NCBI GenBank assembly: GCA_025024175.1
Contig: QCXZ01000138.1
Location: forward strand, 2,170,002 to 2,234,001
DNA from: Rhyzopertha dominica
Taxonomy: Eukaryota > Arthropoda > Insecta > Coleoptera > Bostrichidae
Direction: 5' to 3'
DNA length: 64,000 nt
Positions 25,901 through 39,700 of the stretch are shown in pieces; the stretch's first letter is position 1, and every line of letters starts with the position of its first letter. The notes beneath the pieces were generated by a model. The model saw only the letters and a list, made by a program, of their open reading frames with translations, was not told the DNA's origin and did not search any database. The position numbers were made by a program, and so were the translations under genes.

Positions 25901-27164
25901 AAGTACATGAATGGCAAGGAAATAAATAAAAAACTCAAAATGCGAAATGTATTACACGGCTGAGACGATGCGTTTGACGACGCGAATTAGGTGGTTGGTT
26001 CATGTAACAAGAAAAGCATTTCGTTACTGTATATTTAGAGAGACAGTCGTTCGAGGTGAAAAAATAGTAGNTATAATAAAAATCAACAAAAACCTGTGAG
26101 TGCTGTATTCTATGCCAGTTTGTACAAAGAGTAATATAACAGGCTTATCTTTATAGGTCACTTTACGTGGCTAGTACTTGTCAAGTGAAATTACCTGCAT
26201 ATTATAATGGGCTATTGAAGCCGTTTGCATATATGCTGTCAATAAAATGTGATCATAATCAACATCAATATGTTTGTCAGTCGAAATGTAATCAAATTTT
26301 ACATTTGAAAAAATGTAGCGCAAAGCTCTTTCGGTTTGTCTGTTCTTTTTTGTTCTAAAACGCAAGTGGTAATAACTAGCTCGTTTGGGTGATTATGCAG
26401 ATAATTATCTGCAAAGTGTCATATAATGTATTTTTGCAGTAGTTCTACAACGAGATGTGTAAGGCTGCGATATAATGGATCTGAAATTCTCTTACCAATA
26501 TATTCTTCAATATCTAACTACGGTTTTAATAACAAAGTACAGATCTCTATTTTACATTGCACCCAAGAGCTTGCAGTTACTTTAATAACTTATAAATGTT
26601 CACGTCTTCGAGGTATAATATTTTATATTTGCAGCTGTTGTAAGTAGTATGACACATCAGCTAGGGCTAGATACGTTTATCTCTCCATAGTGTTTGGTAT
26701 TACTCATTTGTGACAGGTTTGTAAAGCAATTACGTGTTAGAAAAAGTGCCAATCACTAGAAAAATTAACACCTATCTGACGCTAGGAAGCATTATCTTTA
26801 ATACTCATATTAAATGATAGCACCAGACTCAACGCTAGAGAAAAGGTTGTAAATAATTCTATTTTTGATGGAAATAATCTAAGCTTATCTAATCATTTAC
26901 GACCCCTCAATATAATGAAATACCTAAAACAATATGTGGAGGATGAGCTATCCTGTGAAATGGATATCTACGTCCAAACTTGATCACTATAAAAACTCTT
27001 TTTTATTAATGTTACAAGCCCGACGAGACTGATTCGTCATAGCAACACATCACAAACATGTTACAAATAACTAAAACCATTCTTAAGTTTAAGTTAAGTA
27101 TGATACTTACGAAAAATACCAAATTGGCAGTAAATAATAAACACTTTGCCAAACTGCTACACAT
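19972..27164 (-). CDS. Tetraspanin 2 (229 aa, five exons), canonical
   Basis: Minus-strand exons are 27164-27111, 24039-23845, 23785-23606, 21519-21325 and 20037-19972, all junctions GT/AG and phase 0. The N-terminus is MCSSLAKCLLFTANLVFF with two Cys near the membrane. FLGCCGA (residues about 68-73) carries the conserved Cys pair after the second membrane segment. The large loop has TCCG (145-148), NSCC and two single Cys, six in all, and no NXS/T sequon. The C-terminal tail reads RSIKKKGYYY. Exon lengths (54, 195, 180, 195, 66) parallel those of tetraspanin 1. The third intron (21520-23605) carries a non-LTR reverse transcriptase fragment and the last intron a 141-bp duplication. Only about 550 bp separate its start codon from the stop of tetraspanin 3, so its promoter must lie in or close to that gap. 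Confidence 0.95.
20284..20565. repeat. Tandem duplication of a 141-bp unit
   Basis: The unit starting CTCTGCTGGACTAAAATGAC at 20284 recurs at 20425. It is identical by eye apart from an N at 20342 in the first copy. It is AT-rich and non-coding, in the last intron of tetraspanin 2. The near-perfect identity means either a very recent duplication or an assembly artefact. Confidence 0.9.
22395..23140 (+). pseudogene. Non-LTR retrotransposon reverse transcriptase, C-terminal part, broken
   Basis: Frames read ILTIGVAQGSVLRPLNFSLF, the reverse transcriptase block usually written GVPQGSVLGP. After a gap (the FADD catalytic block is not seen) comes KFLGLQVDSSLKFQYHID. A 98-codon frame follows (22844-23140) with LVYCHINYHVIIGG, IQKQIIRLLYDLNSLDSC and HGILTVESLYILKCILYVRQ, typical of the thumb and C-terminus of jockey/CR1-like elements. 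It is 5' truncated. The downstream (ATT)n stretch at about 23165-23212 and the AT-rich 3' region fit the 3' end. It lies in an intron of tetraspanin 2 on the opposite strand. Confidence 0.8.
23165..23212. repeat. (ATT)n microsatellite
   Basis: An imperfect ATT/TTA array, probably part of the 3' region of the adjacent non-LTR element. Confidence 0.8.
24185..24310 (-). pseudogene. Non-LTR reverse transcriptase fragment
   Basis: On the minus strand one frame reads SGGVTQGSNSGPFLFGFKF, closely following the GVPQGS.LGPLLF block of jockey-like reverse transcriptases. Only this block and a few flanking residues are recognisable. It lies in the first intron of tetraspanin 2. Confidence 0.45.
24960..25270 (+). 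pseudogene. Possible LINE C-terminal fragment
   Basis: A frame reads NNATCQRCAKEDETPFHRP near 25125-25180. This resembles the C-terminal zinc-binding block of many LINE proteins (C..C...DET..H...C). The surrounding sequence has stops. Weak, single-motif evidence. Confidence 0.35.
25590..25990 (+). pseudogene. Non-LTR reverse transcriptase fragment of another lineage
   Basis: KGVRQGDKLSIVLFTISLEA (around 25615-25674) matches the GVRQGD.LSP.LFN block found in RTE- and R-type elements, distinct from the GVPQGS type seen nearby. Downstream frames hint at a C-terminal region (AETMRLTTRIRWLVH near 25962). Interrupted and inactive. Confidence 0.45.
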
Positions 27165-27655
27165 TTTGCACTGTAATATCACAAATAAAACACAGTAGTA
27201 TTCGGGGAATCGCTAGCACCAGTAGATAGTACAAAATGGCAGTGTTCGGGTTTCGACAATAATTTATACAAGCGCCGAAAGTACCGTCAAATACGCATGC
27301 CTCATTTACAGATAAGGCAAATTTACACCTTGTGGGAGAATGATTCATCCGGTACTACTCAAAAATTATTATAAATTCCGTACAGAGTGATTAATCATTG
27401 CACTTAGTGATTAAAACAATCTTTATGTTTTTATTATTAGAAATCATCTTCAAGGAACCTTCCACAGCATAATAAAACCACATGATGTACTGGGTTCTCA
27501 AAGTTCGGTTATGATATTTCAAGTACGACGTTCATTACAACATTTGTATAATCTATTCTAGAAAAACCATGGGTTCTTTATTGATGTTGCGGAAGAATTA
27601 AGAAGTCGTGGATTTTCATTCAGCCGAATTTAATAAAACACAAAAATGTGTGATA
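27165..27655. other. Short intergenic gap between tetraspanins 2 and 3
   Basis: It should hold the promoter and 5' leader of tetraspanin 2 and the 3' end of tetraspanin 3. No TATA box or other element can be named with confidence. Confidence 0.4.
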
Positions 27656-27666
27656 TTTATTTTATT
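27656..27666 (-). terminator. Overlapping polyadenylation signals of tetraspanin 3
   Basis: Two overlapping AATAAA hexamers on the minus strand about 50 bases beyond the TAG stop. Confidence 0.55.
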
Positions 27667-27714
27667 TGCAAAAAACAGTTCCAACAAATACGCAGTCATA
27701 CTTAAAGGCAGCTA

Positions 27715-30700
27715 CTAGTCTCCGATATCCATTCCAAAGTATTGCTTGTTCTTATTGAGTAGACCAATCATAAAACAGGATACGATCATCCCGGTTAACT
27801 GTAAAATAATAAAAAAAACATTGCTTACAAATTTGAATTTTTTTTTACTCCATGAAGCACTTCTTGATACGCAAACATTATTTATATAAATAGCAAAAAT
27901 TTTACAAAATCATCTGAAAACGTATGTCACTACAGTAAGATAGCCACCAGATAAATTGTAGATCCACTAAACGGGTTCCATTTTAAAAGAAGAACTGCCT
28001 TTATGTACAGTAGGTTGCAAGATTAATGAGACAGTAGTTTAAATCTCTTTCGGTAAGCTAGATTATAGCATAAGTTATGAGAAAATGTAATGAGTAATGA
28101 CTTTGTGGGTAAATACTGTCTAGTTTACAAAAATCTAACAAGTTGAGTCTATAATAACGATTTAGCCCAGTGATGGCATGCAGACGTTAAATTAATTTTT
28201 CAACCAAATATGCCTCTAACATGTACTTAATTGTAAAATACAATGCTCAGTACCATGACGTTTCTCGAATGCTCGAAAGCTGGCTGAAGAAGAGTATGCA
28301 AGCAGACTGACATTTATGATGAATAAAGTGATTAAGTTTTGTGCAATTGTGAAGTTTTTGTTTTTCTTTGTGTCAACGCATTACCATGTTAGCGTGTAAT
28401 TTTTTTAATGTCAGCCAAGCTACTTATTTGTGGACTTGAATTGCTCTTCTTATCCTAGAAATTTTTGTGAAATAGCAGGTTCTGTAGGTGTCAGTACTGG
28501 TTTTAGTTCATTTAATGATATTTTAACGCACGTAGTTCTTTTTTCAATAAAATAAATGTTCAAATTGAAAATTTCCAAATGCTGTGCAATAATTTAGCAA
28601 GAGTCTGCATCATGTTAGGCCTTAGATGGTATTTCTTGAATTCGCTTGCAACTCTTACAAATTTTGTAGTTTGGCTCTGTACACCTGACCTTTTAAATGA
28701 TTCCAGAGGAAAAAATAGTGGAGCTAAATTAAGAGATCTAGCAGACCATACGATAATTGAAACCAGTCACTGGTATTCCTCAATCCTCAGCGATCTATCA
28801 GATTTCGATTTATACAGCATAAATCTGACCTATGATGTGTTGCCCTCTAATACCAGCAGACACATTTAATTTAACATTATACTGTCTCACCTTGCGTTCT
28901 TTTCCATCATCTACTGAGGATTTTAATTAGACTGCACATATTTAGGCAAAAAGTGATTGATCGAAAATAAAATGTTTACAAAATTTGGATTATCATCGAT
29001 CATATCGATTGACTAATATTATTGTTCAAGGCAAGTAGCGTGGTTGACGTAGATGAGTTATGCCTTATGCATAACGTTAATTAATACATCAACAGCTTAA
29101 TCATGACTTGCACTCGATTTGGACGTACAAACCTTAGGATATTATATAGATGCCCAGCTTCTTTAAATCTTTTAACTAACCCGGACACCATTTGGCAACA
29201 ATATTTTTCTCCGGATGAGCATTATTAAATAAATCACAAAGACCTTGATGTGAACGTTGTCGATCCCAATAATTAACTATCATTATAGGACTCCATTTCG
29301 TTCAGTTTCGCTTAGTTCCACCATGTTTTTCAATTAGAATGAAGCTACTGTTACTAAATTAATCTTTTACTTACTCTGCTTACTTATAGATATGAACTTT
29401 GAACTGGTATGATTTATCACTAAATGAATATAACCAATATTGACACCTACAGACCTGCTTTAATAAGCTTTTTATCGTTTATTTGAAATGGCGATTTTTC
29501 ACAAAAATTATGTTATCAAACACCGATCATTTCAAGAACAATACAAATACGCAGAAAAAACGCTTCGTAAAGGAAAAATTCGCTGTCATGGAAATGCTTT
29601 GATATACAAAAAAACAATAAAATAATTGGCAATAAACTTTTGTTAAAGATGTTTATATCTACAGAAATAGACTAGTTATTCCACACTTTTAACTAACCCT
29701 GTATACTGTTTGGCGAAGGGCTATGCTTATAGACATAATATACTCGTTAGGGTGGTTAGATGGTTGACGAGCAAGTTATCGGCTACCACAGCAAATCACA
29801 TACATATGTAGCAGATATTACATATTAGAAATTATTCTCGACTACATTGTCTGTGTTTGCTAAATTTAAGGAGAAGTAAAATAAAAAACGCATTTTAAAA
29901 TGCCGCCCATTTAGATAAAACGACTCTCGGGCAGTAAAAAAGCTCCTACTGTATTAATACCACGCATTTAGCTTTAAAGAAATAAGATCTCGCATCAGAA
30001 AGAAGTATAGAAAATCTTTTAATCCCATCGTAGTACAATCCTGATCTTCCCAGAAGGGAATGAAAGAGGCTTATCTACCACAGAATCTTCATCAATAAAG
30101 GTTTATTTATTATTTATACGCTGTGCAGTCTGCGCTGCAACCAGCTGCAGATAGATCTATTTCGCTATCATTTATAGCTCATCAGTTTTGCCTATATGCT
30201 AAAAGCTTAGTATGATGTAAGTAGAAAATCAGATGGCAATGCCATCTGTCAGCATTAAACTCACACATTGACAAAGCCATATAGCTGTCATTAAGGGAAC
30301 TACTTTCTGAAGAAAGATACCTGTGCTTACATCATACCAAACCTTTGGTTATGTGCTATGCTATCTGCACTAGTTCTAAACTGCACTAATGAGCTATAAT
30401 GACTGCAGTTGGTTGAGGTGCAGACAACATAGCATAGACATGTATTATAATGTATGCTGTTGGCCCTTGCCCGTCACCATGTGAGATATAGGAAATTCAA
30501 ATAATTACAGGACAGATAGCGTGCTGTACTTCGGGAATGTATTCTTTAACCTACAGATAAAACAACCGTAAAAAAAGGTAATCTCTCTCGAGATAAGGAA
30601 TATTTGCGGTATGAAGTGTTGTTACTTCACACTTTCAATTATTGTTCTTGACCGAGGTGACTCACTGAATATAATCACATGATCAAATTGTTCTCAGATA

Positions 30701-33700
30701 GCACAATCCGTGGACATACCTCGAACAAGGTGAGTCCTATGAAAACACCTCCGACTACTCTGACGCACTTCTGATAAGCGTAGAGAATTCGGCCGTTACA
30801 TCCGTCTCGAAAAGCTGATCCCTCCGTGCACTTCCGGCAGTCACTACACGGACTGCAGCACGATTTAGGGACTGTGACGTCGCTGCTATTGGAATTCCAG
30901 TAGGAGGGTCCTTCCACACCGCAACAAAAGAGCTAGAAAGGAAACAACGTTTTACCACTTCATCTTGAGGAAATACAAGTTGAAAAAGACGCTGTCGATG
31001 TTGATTTGCTTACCAAATAGATTCCGTTGTTAGAAAAGCAAGAAAGATTAAGGAGCGATAAGAAAAATGCGTAATCTAGAAGCATCGTTTTCACAATTAA
31101 CTAATTTTTACAAAACAATGAAAAGAATTAATGTTATGAAGATGGATAGACGAACATTACGGTATACCTAGTTCGTCAAACCGAGAAAATGATAAAAGAT
31201 GAGGATGAATTGAATCGTAATACTAAGGATAGAGAATTCATCCATAATTAGTTTTCAATCACAACCTCTAGAGGTCTATAGATTTGTTTTAAACTGGATT
31301 TTCAGTTTTTGAATGACAACTTATGTATGTTTAGGTGTAACGTATACAATTTTGTTTAATTATATTATGTTCTTACATATACTCAGTACTATATTATAAT
31401 AATATTAATATTAAAATAAAATGTCAGTCCTCTATGTCTGCCATGAACGCTATTTGAAATCTGAACTCTTATGGCTAGAAGTCTGCAGAAATTAAGGGCA
31501 TGCAGTATTTTAGAACACAACTACATGACAATAATTTTGCGTTCTTTATTATAAACCAATTCACCATACGTTTTACCGCTCTAATTCAAATTCTAAATTA
31601 ATATTGCCATAGATATATTTATAAATTTCCAACAATTTCAGGTAACTCTATAAAGCATACCAGATACAAACACGGTTGTCAGTTAATGCAGTACTAATGT
31701 ACACTTCGTATTTAACATCACTATGCACCACAGTACTCCCATCAGAAATCATCCAAGCATGTAACTTTTAAAATTATGCTACAAGGCTTTTCCAGCCACG
31801 TGTTATTAATTAGCAAACCATTGGGATGCAGAAAAAAGTATTTGTCCGAAAGAAGTTCCCCAAATATTTATGAAAATGTGTGAAATAAGATCTGAACATA
31901 AAACGAGTGCGTGAGAGATATTTCCCACGCATTTTGTATTCCTTCTACNTGTAAAAGTGACANGGACGTCATCAAGTTCTGACGTCATGTGCGCGGCAAG
32001 TATGGCTGCCTCCGCATGCATCGCGTTACCAGTGGCGTGCCGAAAGTGATTACTTACGGGGAAAGTATTGATTCACAAGTTACTATATAATGTCGCATTG
32101 ATAGATGAAACAAAACACGCCTGATCGCATCGAAAACAATAGCAATCAATAAATCGGTTTTAACCGGTTCCGAAATACCGACTTGCCACTGGTCTGCATC
32201 TGCAGATAGCAACAGCTATTTTCAGTCACTAAAAGAGGTTCTGCGCAGTGACGTCAGTGATGACGTCCCTGTCTCCTTCTCATTTGGAAGAAATTATAAC
32301 ATGTGTATCTCTGGCTTTGACAGTATTTAAAACAGTTTTACTTGGTGTTCTCATTTCTGCTCCAGTCATTATAAATTTAAAAAAACTACGATAGTATGAA
32401 TAATTATTTACCATGATTATGTAAATGTGGCGCTCCTCTGTTAGAGATGGTCGATGCCCATGAAAGCTTGTAAAGAAGTCGTCTTTCCCTCACAAGCTAC
32501 CTTACTCTTTAAAAATAAATAAAGCGAACTTATGAGAGAAAAACGACTATTTACTGTATAACAACGCCGCAGCGATGATGATGGTGCGTGATGAACCTCG
32601 AGTACCTTACTGAACCTTGAATAATTGTTCAAAATACGCACAATATACAGGTTTATGCGATGTACTGGGTTAGTGCACAATTTTCAGGTCTTTTCATCTA
32701 AGCGAAACATCTGTATAGTTTATGGAGAAAATGTTTTTGGCAAAATTGTGGCTTGGTAATAACAATACAATCAAAAATAAAAAAATGTAAAACATCAAAC
32801 CCGGTAACAACACTCGCGGAAAATAAATGTTGAAATAAAATTATTAATGGTTTTCTTACTGAAAATATACAGTTTTTCTTAAAGACCATACACCGACTTT
32901 CAAGCCTAAGTAAAAAAAATGAAGAACAATAGAGTAATATTTATCAACCCAGAAAAGTTCCATACGGTTCATAAAGACCCTAGAGCACCCTAAGTAAAAA
33001 AAAATGAAGAACACCTAAACTGTATGGTGTAATAAAAATTCCCGAAGGAGGTTTTCCGATAGAAGCAGTCGTATCCTATATTATTAGTCCAGCAAGAACT
33101 CTAGGTAAAAATGTAAATAACTTATTCAAAGTACGCAATTCAAATTTGTTGGGTTTTTCTCACTGTTGTAAAACAGAGCAGGCCATCGATGAGCGAAAGG
33201 TAAAAACAGTATACCCAAATCGCTCAACAAATATAGTAATAAAAAGTGAGAGTGACAGGCTACTTGCGTAAAACTTTGTAAGCCACAGCCCGCTTCACAC
33301 TAAATAATTAAATAAAATACAATCTAATTCATCTTTTCGAAAATCTTTGTCTAAGTAATGCACACACTGCCACACTTTATTGAGTCTTCAAAAACACTAA
33401 TTTGTTGTTACACAGAGGGGGTAGATCACAGAAGTTATGTGGAAGCAATCAGCTGTTTATTTCCGTTGAGCTGAGTGTGCATTTGGCTTTCAGAAAACTG
33501 CGCGTTGTTCAAAGACACCAATGAAATATTATTATTTTAAACATAACGCAAATGAGCGGTTTTATTAATATTATATAGGTATCTGTTGAGCGACTCAAGT
33601 ACAGTCGCCTTAATCTGTAAATTTGTTTTTACAATAAACTGGTATAACGTAGATACTAAACAGTGTTTAATTTAATGAGTACCGCGCAGTAAAGGTCGAA

Positions 33701-36700
33701 ACTCTAAGATGGCTTTGTGTGTTTCTCCTAAAGGGTGTAGTCTACACCGGAAGAACTGTTTTCCGGCGATCTGACAATTTGGATACGCAATAAAGGTTAA
33801 GAAACATTTAAGGAGAAGAAACGACTAAGCCCGATATGGCAATCAAAATCTCGTGAAAAAAAGATCTTAACCGAAGAAAACATTGTTATGCAGATGGTGG
33901 AGCGCACATTTGCACGTTGTCTTATCGCGGCTATCCAAGAAGAAACAGAAGAACAATATCAAGTGATCAAGTTATTAGAGGGCTGCAGCCAGAATATTCT
34001 CGAGACATTGCGACAGCTAGTTTCTTCTTGGTCACATTTAGGAATTTGCGTGAGCGATAGTTAAAATATTTTTTACAGGCTCATCGTTAAAAAACACCCA
34101 TTTTAGGCAAACAGCTCCTAAAACGTTGAAAGACGACAAATTGATTATATTTACATGTGTGGTACGCGCTTAAATTATTTAATTTTAGGTAACTCGACCA
34201 TAATTGTGCACGAACCCAATAATTTTATACTGCAATAACAGATAAATAACACTGAGGTGTTTTGGCTTCTCTCTGCTTATCATTCAATGATTCAAAATTC
34301 ATATTAGTTCCACTAATTAAATACAATGCATCTTACCTCTTGTTGGATGTAGTCAATCAACCATTTCGCGTGATCATCAGTCTCGTACTTTTCGTACAGT
34401 TCCACAGTTTTATTGTGGATATCTCTGCCAAGCACACCGTCCGAGTTCCTCACTTGCACTATCCCCATGGAGCCAAGTACGATTTGTGACACGACCAGCG
34501 TCATTATGAACATAAAGTACTGAAAGAAATCGGCCGTTTAGCACCTACTTGCAGCATTTATCGTTTGTGAAACCAGACATTTCTAGTATACGCTCTAATT
34601 TGTCAAAGGCTCTGTTACTGACCGAGGAGATGATGAAATTGCTCTCTACGGCCGCCCCCCAATAGCCCCACAGGGCGATGAAGGATATCGAAGCGCCGAT
34701 GACGATCATACCCGAGGGTGCTAGGTTAAGGTAGTATTGCATTGTGGGGTGTAGGGGTGCGAAGTCGTCCAAGTACCATTTGTACTCGACCCCGACTGCT
34801 AACAGTACTATGCCTGAAAACTGTAAAACACAAATAGTTAACTAATACTATTCTTGCCCTTGCTGCAGTACACTAAAACAGTTGCTTTCAATTTATTCAT
34901 TCTTCGAATCAAATACAAGTATTGATGATTACTGAATTCTTTGTGCCGCCTTTTTAAAACTGCTACCAAGCTACAATATGAACGGCGATCGCTGAACAAT
35001 GAGTACGACAGTACTGAAGGTTGCAGATCAAGTTACATTCACGAAATTGATGGCTTTATAAAGATTTTACAATAATTTACGGTTCTACTTTTCTTTCAAA
35101 GGTAGGAAATAACAATAATTCAATAATTATATAATTATATAATTATATAATTCTATATCAATATATAGTAGGTTTTTACTAGCTAAGGGCAAAAGTCCTG
35201 TGTAGTATATGGCAGTGATACACGAGTACAGGCTTCAGGTGTCTAATCAATTGCATTATAACTTAACACTGGTCTTTTTTGGTATATTGGTTGTCATATT
35301 TAATCTATTTTCTTAATGATGTATAAAAGTGCTTCACACACAAATTAATAACATAAAAAGCTATCTGTCATTTTATATGCACAAAATATATATTCAATAT
35401 TTATTTAACTTCAGTATTTTTGTGGCAAATGTGTATAGATTTTACGATTTTCGTATTTCGTTTTGATTACTAAAAAGAGAAAATAATTACGCGTGCTTAT
35501 AACATTTTTGAAAGATGCCAATGTAATGATTCAAATCATGTATACTACACGTACTTAGACTAAATTCTACTATTTTATTTGATTTTTCATTTTATAGAAT
35601 GCAGTAATTAACTAAAACTTAAATAAGCGTACGTCAGTCAATGTGGCGGCAGATGTTATGGATTCAACTGTAAGATATAAAAATTAATTGTAGACTTTTT
35701 ATAAAATTATTTGTCTTGTCCAATAATGTGCAAGATTTTGGTATGTGACGAAAGTAAAAGAGACGAATTAAAAACAATTCTTTGAGGGTTTTCGACAAGG
35801 TCGAAATATTAAAACCTTCACCAGTCTGTCTAATGAATCATGAATAATAATATAAAATGGTGTGCCAGTTGACTGTTCGTATTTACTGAATGTAATACAA
35901 AATTGTAAGATGGCACTGCATAACACAATACTTGAAAATTAGCTTCAGCATGTATGTAATTGCTACGAAATCGATTCGTAGTACAATGGAGATACTTGTA
36001 ATACATCAAGTTGAGACTCTTGAAAGAGTGCATTTGTTAAGTTTGTAAGTGTATATCCTAACATGTCACTTAAAATGCAATAATTTCCTATGTACTTTGT
36101 TTCCAAAATTTTATCGCAATCTAGTCAGAGTAAATTCTTTAAATTACATTCGCCTACTTAAAATTGTACCTATGTTAGTTATTACTAGTGGTAATAAAAT
36201 CAATCCTGGCAACACAAAAGTTAAAATAACTTTCTTATTGTAGATGTAGAGACTTGTAAATTGATGCAGTGGAATACATTAAAATCTAGAAGTTGTTTTG
36301 ACGCAACACAATTGTATGTATTGTAGTTTTAACTTTATTTTATCTATTTATCTAAGAAATCATATATGTTTATTAAATTCTGTATGATTTTTATACCACG
36401 GTACTCGTATTATACGCTATTTCGTGCACTTTACAACATAACCTACAGGTGTATAACAATTAGAAAATTTTAAAATTAACATTAAAAAATATAAAAGCCG
36501 CCGAAGAGGGGTTGGAAGGTGCTAACTATAGAGTGCGTTAATATAGGTTTCTGCTAAATCATTTATTTGTGTAGGTAGCACTGGTACCGGGTGAATCAAA
36601 AGCTTGCTGGGGAATTGAACTAATTGAATTGCCAATTATTAATGATGTAGCCGACTTAGGTAACACATTTCTTATCAATATTATAGTTACCAAAAATGGG

Positions 36701-39700
36701 ATAGAGAGGAACTTTGTCGTAAAGGAATTCAGATAAAATTCCGATAAATTATATAAAACTGCAAGAAATATATGTTACATGCATTAAGAAACCCCGAAAC
36801 TCATTATTGGTCTTTTGCTCCTTACAAGTACAGTGCAACCTGCAGGAAAGAATAAATTTTGAAAACTGCCTCCGAAAGTTGTAGAACTCTTAAATCCTCC
36901 AAATGCGTCGTCGTATACGTGACATTGCCGTGTATCTACCAACTGATTCAGGTGTGACTGGTAGATATTTTAAAACGACTTGGGAACTGCTGTTGAATGA
37001 TATATATAAAAAAAAAACTCCCTAAACAACCAGAAATTTTTGGAGTTGACCAAATATCAATCTCGCCAAGAGCAGTCCCAAGTCTCTTATCAATCTGAAT
37101 CTCTCACTGAATCATCTTCGGGAATCACATCGTATAATGGTTGATGAAAATAATCCACTATTATTTGTTAATAATTGTGGCAACTGAAGCATTTTTTAAG
37201 TTATAATAAATGACATTATTTCTTAGAATCCGGCAATAAATTCTTTAGGAAGTTAAATAATATCTTGTTCCCTAGGAAACAAATGATGAAATTTTAGCGA
37301 GATAATATTATTTTTACAATTTGTGTTCGTATCAATATATGTATAACTACAGAAATATTTAATTAACTTAAATACACTAAAGGATTTTAAGACAATTATA
37401 ATTTTGATTCGAAGATTCTTTTATACACATTTATTGTATTCTTCAGTTAACACGTTACTTCATTTTCCGGATACCTTTTACTTCTTTGATTAGCTTTCAT
37501 TTCAAAATAATTATTTAAAATATTACAATAAATTCGATTTTTAATAATAACTGTCAACCAAAATATTTTTGTAGTTTGATTCAGGAAACTTTGATGCTCT
37601 TAAACGTTAGTTTTATACGCCGGCAAATAAAACAGGCAAACTTTTGCTTACACAGTTTCAGCTTTTGAGATTGAGCTTTTAACGGGGTAGACACCCCTTC
37701 AAAGGATTTAAGGGAATCAATTTCATTTTATGGCAAATTTAACAAGGAAAGTTGTTATCTAATTAATTCTACCAGACACCGTAATACGTAGTTCATAAAG
37801 CTACCGCCAGATGAGCCGATCGCAAAATTCGCTGAGCTTTTGGTGATTTTCACACCAAAGAGAAAGTTGAACAACTTCGGCAAAAGGAACGCAAGGCAAA
37901 ACGTCATGGCAAAACATGTTTGCTTATAACTAAATGTGATTAAATAAGTCTATAATTTTTTTAAAGTATGCTTTTATATCGCCGTCCTAGAAAGTAGTAA
38001 AAAAATACAAAAAAGAGTATTTTCTAAAAAGAATGCTTCTGTGTTGACGTTATAAATAGTAATAAATAAGAAAAAAATTTCAACATCCAAGAAATAATTT
38101 TTACAACTAAATCAATCTCGGCGTTTTAATTGTAATCTATGATTTGGGGTATTTTACTTAGGTCTTATTTAGGCTCTAATCAGCACAAAATATTAAATTT
38201 TAGCTCTGCAATATTGCATTTTGTTGAAAAGATCCAAAAAGTATTAAATGTGATAGAAAACTTTCTTCATTGTACTTATTGATCTACTGCCCCGTAAATG
38301 CTCTAAAAATGGTAAAACCAATTACATGACAAGTCTTCTTGTGAAGGAAGCTTTCAACTAATGTTATCTTAAGATGGGTAGTCGTCCCCCTGCAAATAAA
38401 AGGTTATCTCTCTTTTATTTTTTCCACTGCAGTAATTTAAAGTGTGTTGTTTTAAAAAGCACTTTGTATATAAGCAACGTACTATTTAAGATCTTTTGAT
38501 CTTGAATTCGTTGTGTCAGACGAATTTTGAGGTTCTTCGTCTATGACAAAGATTACAGGTGTAATCGAAACGTTAGAGCAAAAACCTTTTGTCGGTGTTT
38601 TAAAACGACAGCGATCTTTCCGAGAAAATATAATCTTATATTGTGGACGCTGAAAGCATTCACCCTCATACTTCAAAAATGCATATCACATGACGGTCAA
38701 TGAGTAAACTAACAGAACATAACTGCATTTTAAATATGGATACTTACTAACATAATTAATATCTTTCAAACTGAAGAATTTCTCTCATGTGGTTTTATTT
38801 TTTTAAAGTGTTTCTAAATAATAATAAGCTTTGGAATTCGTTAAAGTGTAAGAGTTAAAATTAACCAAATTTACTGCTAGTTATACATATTCAGCAAATG
38901 ATTGCTTAAGGGCAATTCATTGGTGGCAAACTAAAAGAAGCTATTCGTTTAGAGCTATACAAAACGTTTAAAAATCTTCAACAAATTGAACAACTCCGAT
39001 ACAGCACCCACTATTTTATCGTCACCGATTATTTGTGTGATCAGCCACTAGATATTAGCAAACTTCATACTCAAATTATTGTTATATAAATTTCAGTTCT
39101 TTAGTTCTAAACGCACTCATTTTGTAGATTACCACTTAAAGTTTTCTAGCATGCATTTTTTAATATCAAAGTAGTTTTGTACAGCTCAAATGACACGATA
39201 TGGTTTTAAATGTGTAAACCAGCTTATATGTGCAATAATTATTAGAAAGCAAGAGATTTTCAATACCTTCATCAATAAAAAACTGGTTCATTGTATCAAT
39301 AAGTATAACAATTCCCATAAAGACATTCATTTCAGAAAAGATAAAATATTGCATTTTGATATTGAGCTTCAAACAAGAAGTTATTCTCTAGCGACTTCTG
39401 TTCCATATATTCATTAATAAGGTAGCTTGAAAACAAGTGATTAAGTGAAGCTTTTAGAGGGAAACTTTTTTTAAATTATAGTATTACAAAAAGAAATAGA
39501 TACCGTTAAGCAGATCAGTTAAAAAATTACCACAGGTGGACCAAATTTTAAAGTCAGCGTATGCTATGTTAATTATGTGACTAATGTTTATATCATTTAT
39601 TTTGTTTTTAATATAATGTAACGCAAAATCTTGAATTTTTGGTGGTTTGCGCCTCTAAACTCTAGAACCAGTACGCACACAAACCATACTGAAAAAATGC

